64,000 nt of DNA from Ectobius pallidus. Lineage: Eukaryota > Arthropoda > Insecta > Blattodea > Ectobiidae. Shown here one piece after another: positions 58,172 through 64,000 of the stretch (position 1 is its first letter; every line of letters starts with the position of its first letter). The position numbers and the translations under genes were made by a program. Under the pieces are notes generated by a model that made no database searches, had not been told where the DNA came from, and saw only the letters and a list, made by a program, of their open reading frames with translations. The stretch is from assembly GCA_964059195.1 (NCBI GenBank), contig CAXKWD010000005.1:140331686-140395685 (forward strand), given 5' to 3'.

Positions 58172-61100
58172 TTTAGTATCTCCCCCATCATCAGGAAAAC
58201 TGGAATTACAGACGTTAATTCTTTTTTCTTTTTTCTCCCAACTAGGATAAAAATTTACATATTCAATTGTATGCTTACCTTTTTCCCATATAGACACTGG
58301 TAGAAAATAACACCAACGCTCCATACGTCAACTTTTGATGAAATTTTGGGAGGATTCTTGCCAACCACAAAACACTCTGGAGGTAAGTACCAATAAGTAC
58401 CAGCTCCTTGCGAGGTCAAGTCCATTCCGTGGTCGGGGTTGTAATTCTCTTCGTCCATTACTTTACTCAGTCCAAAATCTGTGATTTTTATTTCTCCACA
58501 GACATTCCCTTCAGTCAGCAGTATGTTGCCTGCAAGATAATATTAAATCAGAGATACTAACAGTAACAGCAATATTGCAGGATACCTTGAGGATTACTGC
58601 ATAATATCTAGAGAAGTAATGCACCATTTGCCGTGCTATTTATTGATAATTTTATATTACTGTAGTTACTTAAGGTGCACAATATTGTAAGTTACTTCAA
58701 AATAATGGAAACTGTGATGTTTAGTAAATGTAAGCACTAGTATACTGTGATTTCAAAAGAAAGCTTTATACAACTCATATGCAGACAGATATTACAGAGG
58801 AACTTACTTCCATTTGATGGGGAAAGTATAAGTGTTCACTATTTAGAAGTGTCCATAATCTAGAAATGAGTTTGGAAAGAGTAAAAATTATTATTCACAA
58901 AACGAGTGATGGGGAAAGTATAAGTGTTCACTATTTAGAAGTGTCCATAATCTAGAAGTTTGGAAAGAGTAAAAATTATTATTCACAAAACGAGTAAGTC
59001 ACCAGAAACCTGGACATCGAGGCATACAGATATCCAATGTAATGAATATGTGTTGTTATTATGTTGCTTTGTCGAAAAGTTAGAAACTTTGAGTTTTAAG
59101 CAAAGCTGTTTCAAAATTTTTTAATAAAAGCTCTCCCCACTATCACCGACAGGTCTTTCATCAGTTGATTGGCAGTCTGCCTCCAAAAAAGACGTGTTAT
59201 GTACGTGCTCAGAAAAAGTACCAAGTATCCAGCATAAATTGCCTCTAGCTAAGCAGGACTTCTACCGTGCGATATAACAAAGAAACCACAAATGCATCGG
59301 TATTTATGGTGCTGCAATTTAAGCCTGTCAGCCACCCTGGTATGCCAGGAGGCCGTTGCCCGCTATGGGATGCTTGTGGGCTAATTCTAATTCTAAAAAG
59401 TTAAGCCTATTAAATATGGTAATTAGTGAGTGCGTGCATCATTCAGCGAATAACAATTAACATATTCAATTCTTTACAACGCAGTGGCAATAATACAAAG
59501 TGTCTACCTTCAACATAATGGAACTTACAATAAAGCAAACCATCTACTTGAAAGTTTGTATAGTCATTCTGAAAACCATGAAATCAACATCCAGGAGGTC
59601 TGAATCTACTGCTCTGCAACGAGTGGTACATATTATCTACTTTAGAAGAAGAACAACAACACAAAGTGATGCAGTAAAAGTCAAGTAAGTGGGTTACCAT
59701 ACCTAAACTCATCCATAGTTACTGAAATTAGAGTTATATTCAAGAGAATTTAATCACACCACCATTGTACCAATCCCACAAATCCAGGAATACCTTTCTG
59801 TGTAATCATCATAAACCCAACAACTCTGAATTACATTGTAGCCAACCACAAACTGCTCCAACATGTATTACTGGGTTGCTTTGGGGAGTAACAGTCAGAA
59901 GTTTTGGTTTCAAAGCAAAGCTTGTGTACAAGTGATCTTATACTAAAAACTGTGTCTGTGCTTTATAAGTATGTTATTCGCATTGAATATAAGGAGATTT
60001 GAGAAGCATTCTGCCATATAATCTCATGTATCTTTGCAGCGGAATTTCCAAATGTCTTATTATTTATTATACAGAAGTGTCTGTTTTTCAGATGTGTCCA
60101 CTAGGAGAAGTTCCACTGTACTTTCAATTGAACAAAGTGATAGCAAATTAATTACTGTGTGAAGCTTTAAGTGTTCACAAATCAATAAATATTGTGCACA
60201 TAAAGTACCAGCAATCACTATTTATTAGCTTTATTTTATTTTCCTTTAAGGATGATTTCTCTTTAAAAAAGGTTCTGTAATATCCAGAATAGTTCATGTT
60301 TTTGCATGATACAAAGCTTTATCTAAATAACTTCTTTAAAAACATTTCAAAGGCATTAAACTACATGTCGAACACTTCCACATGAATAAAAAAGGAATGT
60401 CCAAATTGTTGCAAAATTGGTAAATTCATGTAAGAAACTAGAACACAAAAATGTCTTTATAAAACACTGAATTAGGTAAGACAGGCAGAAAACTGGTACA
60501 TACCTGGTTTCAGGTCGTAGTGTATTACAGGAGGTTTAATCTCGTTGAGATACTTGAGAGCTGATACCACCTGCATCACTATAGAGCGAGCTTCCCTTTC
60601 GGGAATAGTCTTGTGCTGCCGAACAAAACAACAATTATTTATATCCACCAATTTACAAAGTGTACACTGTAGTGCTGAACATGCTGGCAGTGTCAAATAT
60701 TGTAATTAAAACTGATATTAACTTGCAATTTATAACCACAGAAAGAAGAGTCATTATAAATCAAGAATGAGAATATTTGAACGAGCAAAAAAATATGACA
60801 TACATACCATGTATGTCCACAATGCCCAAGATTTTAGGTCTTATGATTAGTCAACATTTGTTTTTAAGTCATTTTTACAAAAAAAATGAGAATATTAAAT
60901 GCTTAAACAATATGCTTTTTCTATAATTAATAGTGTAATTGATTTTGAAATATATACAGTATGTGGGAGAAACAACATAGTTTATATTTGAAAGTGCCTG
61001 ATAATATTGGATTCCAGGAAGATTTTACTGATTGAACTGCCTGTGATATGTTGACTGACTGAACAGCTTACCTGTTTGAGATAGAAATCTAAGTCATGTC

Positions 61101-62416
61101 CGTCACAGTATTCTAGGACTGTACAGAATGAGTTAGCATCGATCTCAAATACGTCATACAACTTGACAACACGGGGGTGATCTAGCGCCTTGTGAATATT
61201 GTATTCCCGTAGCGCATGTCTGCAAAGAAGATATAATACGCATGTCATGGCTTTTGCAAACTAGCACAAAGCACAAATTCACACTTTTAATCCAGATCAC
61301 CTTAACCTTGCTATTTAAGTTCCATCACAGTAAAAGACTACTTACTTTATATAATTGGCTTTTTTGTCCTCTTTCCAGTCTTTATTTAATTGATGCACCT
61401 TGCAGGCTACGTATCGCTGTTCCTTCAAGTCGAAAGCCTGAAGGGAAAAAAGAAAATCTGAATAAGTGGCTATTCTACTATTTTTTAATAATAGAATTTA
61501 TTTAACAATTCTTTATGTTAAGCAAAAAACAAAAATGATTAATAAATCTGAGAATTTAAAAGAAAGGCGTGTTCTTACATTGATTAAATCTGCAGTTAAA
61601 CATGTCAAAGAAAACACACAACACTTAAAGCCTTACTAATAAAAGTTGCTTATAGTGCGTTGAATGGTTATTTGGTCGATCACCATGCAAGTTCTGAATA
61701 AGCCATGTCACTAATAACCTCTGTTTTTCCTTAATTGTGGATGCATAACCTCAAAATTCAATCTCAGACATCTACCAAACAACTGGCTTCTACAGATTCG
61801 GTCATCTTTAATATTTACGTCAAGTTTACACAAGGATGTTATGCTATGTAAAGTATTACACAGGGATTATTAGTAAATTTTTCTCCTTGGCTGTGTATAT
61901 TCCTGGTATAAATGTTACACACGGATTATTAATAAGACTGTTAATATTCAAGAAGAATTCTGATAAAGTGAGTATTTTACCCTTCTCATACATAAAAATA
62001 GGAATACATATAGTAAATTGTAAAGGTATTAATTGGCTAAAAATGCTAATTTAAGGTTACATTCAACTCCTTGACTCCACAAAATATGTGACAGACACAA
62101 AGATATAAAAGCAAATTTGAAATCTGATTTTCAAGCTAAGTTGTATTTAGCTCTGCAGTATAATCATATTGGAAATAATGAATATAAAATAAACAAAGCA
62201 AAAAAATCTAACCTTGTGCACTTCACTGAAGCCGCCCTTTCCGAGGAGCATTAGAAGGAGATACCGCTCGTTGAGGACCGGATGGTTATTAAAGCGAGAC
62301 TGATCTTCGTTGTGGATCCTCTTCAGTTCACGGATGTGGAGGTTACGTTCGCGCTCCAACTTCTCCATTTCTAGCTGCAGATCTGCATCCTCCTTTTTCA
62401 GTGCACTCTGACGTAA
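47121..62416 (-). CDS. Tlk: Tousled-like serine/threonine kinase gene, 3' half (seven exons)
   Basis: Nuclear Ser/Thr kinase; the family phosphorylates the histone chaperone Asf1 and acts in chromatin assembly during S phase (family knowledge). Seven exons were placed on the minus strand: 62213-62416, 61346-61437, 61072-61219, 60504-60615, 58279-58529, 52591-52698 and 47121-47357. All have AG acceptors and GT donors, and the phases agree throughout. In order they give the end of the coiled coil, glycine loop [12 protein letters not shown] lysine, HYDLKPGN catalytic loop with the TLK-typical HYD in place of HRD, DFG, a GTYWYLPPE activation-segment end, and a C-terminal lobe ending [10 protein letters not shown] glutamine-rich tail follows, then a stop codon. 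The upstream exons coding the N-terminus are not in the window. The introns hold several transposons, but none breaks an exon. Confidence 0.96.
47358..48820. other. TLK intron, nothing further recognised
   Basis: First part of the last TLK intron. AT-rich, no repeat boundaries seen. Confidence 0.5.
48940..48982 (-). ncRNA. Hammerhead-ribozyme-like fold in Penelope tail
   Basis: Minus strand: stem I GCAG / CTGC, core TTGAAAA (expected CTGANGA), stem II GTGGGC / GCCCAT around AAA, then GAAA, palindromic stem III ACGTACGT and C as the expected cleavage base, directly followed by CTGC. Geometry is complete, but two core bases (C3, G8) differ, so it is probably inactive. Confidence 0.6.
49301..49981. 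mobile_element. Pogo/Tigger-like element nested in Penelope endonuclease
   Basis: Inverted ends CAGTAGAACCCCGATAATTC and (reverse) CAGTAGAGCCTCGGTAATTC, 681 bp. The right flank is TA and the left flank TC, consistent with a TA duplication with one later change. The outer sequence joins into one Penelope endonuclease frame, which proves insertion. No transposase frame is left. Confidence 0.82.
50567..51978 (+). mobile_element. Pogo/Tigger-like element with decayed CENP-B-type helix-turn-helix
   Basis: Ends CAGTAAAACCTGCC and (reverse) CAGTGAAACCTGGC, flanked by TA at 50565-50566 and 51979-51980. Near 51615-51720 the plus strand reads [20 protein letters not shown], the N-terminal helix-turn-helix of pogo/CENP-B-like transposases, followed by stops. 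The DDE domain is missing. A hAT-type element (50984-51566) is nested within it. Confidence 0.8.
50984..51566. mobile_element. hAT-type element nested in the pogo-like element
   Basis: Inverted ends TAGGGATGGG and CCCATCCCTA, flanked by exact 8-bp GTTAAAAT at 50976-50983 and 51567-51574. Subterminal TCGATAC / GTATCGA repeats occur near both ends. 583 bp, non-coding. Confidence 0.88.
51962..52320. repeat. Tandem duplication, about 181-bp unit
   Basis: Two diverged copies offset by about 181 bp share AATAGGCTATG, TAAAGTTTTGGCT, AGAATTTTAATTTTTGTGAG and ACCACAAAACACAATCAAG. The first copy overlaps the right end of the pogo-like element. Confidence 0.85.
52591..52698 (-). CDS. Tlk: TLK exon: C-lobe
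   Basis: 108 nt, 36 codons, phase 0 at both ends. It encodes [20 protein letters not shown] and then [16 protein letters not shown], a conserved C-lobe stretch of TLKs (PFGHNQSQ is diagnostic). Acceptor CCAG and donor GTAATA are visible. Confidence 0.95.
52699..53659. other. TLK intron, nothing recognised
   Basis: AT-rich intron sequence between a TLK exon and the mariner element. Confidence 0.5.
53660..54577 (-). mobile_element. Mariner element, internally deleted
   Basis: Inverted ends TACGAGGGGCGTTCAATAAG and (reverse) TACGAGGGTCGTTCAATAAG, with TA at 53658-53659 and 54578-54579. 918 bp, shorter than the usual ~1.3 kb. Carries transposase fragments on the minus strand. No longer autonomous. 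Confidence 0.93.
53724..54414 (-). pseudogene. Mariner transposase, broken
   Basis: The N-terminal helix-turn-helix part (54226-54414, [20 protein letters not shown]) is followed after a frameshift by the 215-codon frame 53724-54371. That frame holds [19 protein letters not shown], the first catalytic aspartate region [11 protein letters not shown], and [20 protein letters not shown]. The linker between the helix-turn-helix and [11 protein letters not shown] is shortened. The segment with the third catalytic aspartate (HDNARPH in the family) is deleted, since RKWNPARRW runs straight into the C-terminal LNRDYVEK. Inactive. Confidence 0.92.
54578..55250. other. TLK intron with an isolated hammerhead-like motif
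   Basis: AT-rich. The only notable item is the motif at 55040-55062. Confidence 0.5.
55030..55062 (-). ncRNA. Hammerhead-like motif with intact CUGAUGA core
   Basis: Minus strand: CTGATGA, then TGGGG / CTCCA pairing around the loop GAGATA, then AAAATATGC where GAAA is expected. The core box is intact but G12 is missing. The GAGATA loop recurs at 42.9 and 63.5 kb. Confidence 0.4.
55360..55406 (-). ncRNA. Hammerhead-ribozyme-like fold, inverted 5' arm
   Basis: Reverse complement of the 57046-57092 fold. The only visible difference in the fold is stem I, GCTAG / CTAGT, where one pair becomes G-U. Same core CCGACGA and palindromic ACATGT stem III. Confidence 0.6.
55613..56671 (+). CDS. Penelope-like reverse transcriptase, 5'-truncated
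   Basis: 352 codons. Residues 1-8 come from the inverted arm and are not part of the original protein; homology starts at [10 protein letters not shown] motif A is [14 protein letters not shown] (FDV at 57-59), motif [15 protein letters not shown] (117-130), motif C YVDD (155-158), and the thumb begins near [13 protein letters not shown]. The N-terminal part of the RT is missing. The frame ends at TGA in an A-rich run, where one extra A relative to the endonuclease frame separates the two domains. Templated reverse transcription at chromosome breaks is the family role. Confidence 0.93.
   Translation: MVVFCPAVAPTYRLSKWLVEQFDRLKKFDTLSIQNSMELVDKIKDTTIGTEEVLVSFDVSALFTSIPTEKLPKLIKHWLTENNKITSEQAEGYLKIIQHCIKHNSFTFNQEFYQQTSGLAMGSPLSPLLADLFMSNLEVQVTKAFPHIFKSWHRYVDDIFAIIPKRFAEDSVKLLNLQDSSIKFTMEMEKDGWLPFLDLKIMKEQNKLKFGIYRKPTHVDNYIKYNEHNPKAHQFAIFHSLIHRLTNIPMTKTEYNLEYQHIQEVAVTNGFRTNFIDKMINRHTKRNKIKEVSTLENLETTKKVFKKFSYHPKLFHKFEKVFKDYNIKLAPQNKYTIRNLLNHPLKNNKQKN
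56672..57079 (+). pseudogene. Penelope GIY-YIG endonuclease domain, frameshifted
   Basis: Reads [38 protein letters not shown] and [17 protein letters not shown], the GIY-YIG endonuclease (IYQ and YVG carry the GIY and YIG elements, with the catalytic arginine in ETRLKEH). It is out of frame with the RT by one base. A second one-base shift occurs in a nine-A run at about 56870, after which [20 protein letters not shown] continues to a stop. The inverted 5' copy has seven A's and stays in frame there. Confidence 0.9.
57046..57092 (+). ncRNA. Hammerhead-ribozyme-like fold in Penelope 3' arm
   Basis: Stem I ACTAG (57046-57050) with CTAGT (57088-57092). Core CCGACGA (57051-57057) in place of CUGANGA. 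Stem II GGGAGG (57059-57064) with CCTCTT (57072-57077, two G-U pairs), then GAAA (57078-57081). Palindromic stem III ACATGT (57081-57086) and C57087 as the cleavage base. All helices are satisfied; only U4 deviates. Hammerheads with tiny palindromic stem III, thought to work as dimers, are known from Penelope elements. Confidence 0.68.
57424..58140 (+). mobile_element. Second mariner, internally deleted
   Basis: Inverted ends CACGAGGGCTGTCCAGAAAG and (reverse) TACGAGGGCTGTCCAGAAAG, flanked by TA at 57422-57423 and 58141-58142. 717 bp. N-terminal transposase pieces ([20 protein letters not shown], then [20 protein letters not shown] after frameshifts) are followed directly by the C-terminal end ([21 protein letters not shown]). 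The whole DDE catalytic region is gone. A different mariner lineage from the element at 53660. Confidence 0.92.
58139..58163. repeat. (TA)n tract beside the mariner
   Basis: A short TA run expanded from the TA target of the mariner element, followed by a T run. Confidence 0.9.
58175..58194 (-). ncRNA. Partial hammerhead-like motif
   Basis: Minus strand CTGATGATGGGGGAGATACT, identical over 20 bases to 55042-55061. It is cut off by the T-rich and TA tract where the closing strand should be, so it is a truncated relative. Confidence 0.35.
58279..58529 (-). CDS. Tlk: TLK exon: DFG and activation segment
   Basis: 251 nt. It encodes [20 protein letters not shown], then [15 protein letters not shown] and [20 protein letters not shown]. 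It ends in [15 protein letters not shown] before GTAAGC. The DFG metal-binding aspartate and the PPE element of the activation segment are intact. A (TA)n tract and a mariner remnant lie about 120 bp downstream in the intron. Confidence 0.96.
58530..60503. other. TLK intron with a tandem duplication
   Basis: AT-rich. Apart from the 58816-58995 duplication no repeat boundary or gene was recognised. Confidence 0.5.
58816..58995. repeat. Tandem duplication, 92-bp unit, with a dispersed relative
   Basis: Copy 1 58816-58907 and copy 2 58908-58995 are identical except that copy 2 lacks four bases (ATGA). A diverged single copy in the same orientation lies at 63136-63235, sharing TTCACTATTTAGAAGTG and AAATGAGTTTGGAAAG. 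Confidence 0.92.
60504..60615 (-). CDS. Tlk: TLK exon: catalytic loop
   Basis: 112 nt. It encodes [20 protein letters not shown] and then VIHYDLKPG. The catalytic aspartate sits in HYD, as expected for TLKs rather than the usual HRD. The last base begins the glycine codon that is completed in the next exon (PGN). Confidence 0.95.
61072..61219 (-). CDS. Tlk: TLK exon: helix C and hinge
   Basis: 148 nt between AG at 61220-61221 and GTAAG at 61071. The sequence [18 protein letters not shown] carries the helix C glutamate region, and [16 protein letters not shown] is the hinge and start of the C-lobe. It joins the previous exon in frame. Confidence 0.95.
61346..61437 (-). CDS. Tlk: TLK exon: ATP-anchoring lysine
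   Basis: 92 nt with acceptor TTCAG and donor GTAAGT. It reads [18 protein letters not shown], where the VACK lysine is the kinase beta-3 lysine, and continues [14 protein letters not shown]. It ends with two bases of a codon that the next exon completes as lysine, so the reading frame is preserved. Confidence 0.95.
61438..62212. other. TLK intron, nothing recognised
   Basis: AT-rich intron sequence. TATTAGTAAATTTTTCTCC-type local repeats only. Confidence 0.5.
62213..62416 (-). CDS. Tlk: TLK exon: end of coiled coil and glycine-rich loop
   Basis: 204 nt, 68 codons, phase 0 at both ends. It begins after a pyrimidine-rich acceptor ending CAG and stops at CACAAG before GTTAGA. The first half is charged and helical ([19 protein letters not shown]), matching the end of the TLK coiled-coil region. 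The second half starts the kinase domain with [20 protein letters not shown], the ATP-binding glycine loop. This is the most upstream exon I can place. Confidence 0.95.
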
Positions 62417-64000
62417 CTGTTAAAACAAAAAAAGTTTAATAAGATAAGACCATAGTACACCTTTTTTATCATAACACATCAAATATTCTTTTTTAGTTCA
62501 TCTCTCTAAAACGGCTGCTTGTCGGTCTGTTAACATGCCGAAAAGTATCACTTTATCGGCCTGGGCTGCTAAGGTAATTTTAGCGGACTCTTCTTTCAAC
62601 TAATTCCGACAATGGCACCTAATGTCTCTAGAGTGGTGTCGTCCTGTTATTTTTTATGTGTGCAGGTTAATGTTATTAAGAAGGATCATAAATCTTCTCA
62701 TTCAGGCATCTCGAGTCAACAAATAATTTGATATTTTACGTTGAACCTAATAGCAGGTGGACTCAAATGCACCATAGTTGAGGCTATTCATGGCTAATGA
62801 AATCCATGTGAGTGAAAGCTGCATCATGAGGTCATTATGTGTTAGCATGAAGGCCTTGAATAATTATTTCTAAAGTTGCCACTAGATGAACTCTGGACAC
62901 TACAATGTTTTTTTGCCATGTTACATCAAACCAACATCTGATCTTGTGTTTCTTGTCTATTCTGGAAAGCAAATATGACTGAAATACCACCACTTTATAT
63001 AAGATAGTGTCTTATTTTTATCAAATCACTTGTGAAGACATCATCTCCTCTTCTGAGAATGACTTAAAAAAGAAGAAAAAAAAGTTGTTTCATAAAGAGA
63101 ATTGTTCTGAAGTGCCCTTCACCCCATATGTGGTTTTACTTCCATTGATGGGAAAATTTTGTATGTTCACTATTTAGAAGTGCCCATATCAAGAAATGAG
63201 TTTGGAAAGCAGTAAAGTAATTCACATATGAGTGAATAGGAGATAGCACTAGAAACTTTTTTTTTTGGGGGGGGGAGGCCTTCACAATGGGATGCATGGT
63301 TTGTTTGAGGGTCTGGGGTAATCAAATAAATATGTCATTTTTATCTTCTCTCAGCTTATATCTTTGACATTTTGAATAAAACCTAATAATTGTGGAGTCA
63401 AACATACATGAAAGAAGCAGGAATTGTGTGAAACTAGATGTTACTGATCAGCAATGTTCAGAAATGTTAATGGTTAAATTGTTTCTTGGGCTTCTAACTG
63501 GGCGAGTTGGAGGTTTGGTTCCAAGCTTTCGGCAGCTATCTCCACTGCCATCTTCTCCAACTCATCTGGTTTGAAGTCTGAGAAACAATAATATATTCTC
63601 AACACTGGGAAAGCCTCAAGTCACAAATGTTAATGGTTTCTAATGGTATTACTTAATATTATAAATTCTACCTGTATGATATTCATAGCACAATAAAATA
63701 AAGTAAAGTTGCAATACTGTTAGTTCAACTTTCTTTTCTGAGAAGTGAACCATCTTTAAGGAGCTAGCATAGTAGCAGCAAGTCTTGTGAATGGTGAAGA
63801 CAACACAGGAAGATCAAAACAACCAAGTGAGCAAGTGTGTTAGAATTTTAAAATAAAATTTAAAGCTTCTAACATATTTTAATCACAATTACACTACTAG
63901 AAGATGTTACTAGTTTTAAATACTATAATGCAGCGTTTACACGTCCTTAAAAAAAGATGGTGTCATTTCACCAGACTTAAACATTAATGAAATTTCAAGT
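62417..64000. other. TLK intron upstream of the first visible exon
   Basis: No further TLK exon was recognised. It contains the relative of the 92-bp repeat (63136-63235) and a hammerhead-like tail motif (63521-63558). Confidence 0.5.
63521..63558 (-). ncRNA. Hammerhead-like motif in a retroelement tail fragment
   Basis: Minus strand: GAGAAGA in the core position, stem II GGCAG / CTGCC (5 perfect pairs) around TGGAGATAG, then GAAA and GCTTGG. Same layout as 42911-42950. The core is degenerate and no coding part is attached. Confidence 0.4.

Noticed and set aside
62417..64000. Additional upstream TLK exon
   Set aside because: No minus frame with coiled-coil composition and proper splice sites was found in this interval.

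Overview
This window reads as intron- and repeat-rich nuclear DNA of an animal, most likely an insect. The evidence is its AT-rich composition, spliced GT-AG exons separated by kilobase introns, and a mixture of Penelope-like retroelements, RLE-type and APE-type LINEs, mariner, pogo, piggyBac, hAT-like and Helitron elements. I cannot name the species. A large-genome insect such as a cockroach or other polyneopteran would fit, but that is inference.

One host gene is certain. Seven exons on the minus strand between 47121 and 62416 encode the 3' half of a Tousled-like kinase (TLK). They cover the end of the coiled coil, the complete kinase domain (glycine loop, VACK lysine, HYDLKPGN catalytic loop, DFG, APE-like PPE) and a glutamine-rich C-terminus ending at the stop codon at 47121-47123. 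All seven exons join in frame at GT-AG sites. The N-terminal exons must lie beyond base 64000.

The TLK introns are heavily colonised. The intron at 47358-52590 holds a short Penelope-like element (48837-50108, TSD 16 bp) whose GIY-YIG endonuclease is split by a pogo/Tigger-like element, and a second pogo-like element (50567-51978) that carries a nested hAT-type element. The intron at 52699-58278 holds a mariner (53660-54577), a longer Penelope-like element with most of its reverse transcriptase (55263-57144, TSD 12 bp), and an internally deleted mariner (57424-58140). Both Penelope elements carry hammerhead-ribozyme-like folds in their tails. Related motifs recur at 35.5, 42.9, 55.0, 58.2 and 63.5 kb.

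The region from 1 to about 47 kb has no convincing host gene. It is a patchwork of repeats: a tRNA-derived SINE with an 11-bp TSD (3982-4365), LINE 3' ends and remnants (6.2, 29.3-30.1, 31.8-32.2 kb), hAT-type short elements (9.0, 11.3, 22.5, 33.1-34.3, 35.3-36.1 kb), a piggyBac-type MITE (37.5-38.1 kb) and a Helitron nested in a hAT element (33162-34171). It also holds the endonuclease end of an R2-like LINE (43.04-43.97 kb), foldback elements (23.4, 25.9-26.4, 27.9-28.3, 41.6-41.9, 44.8 kb) and tRNA-like inverted repeats (24.2-24.6, 34.6-34.8 kb). A complex nest of long inverted repeats occupies 12.9-20.1 kb and encloses a 1.27-kb element with an unusual array of CATCCACATG motifs.

All calls rest on reading the sequence. 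No database search, folding program or alignment was run, so family names below superfamily level are tentative.
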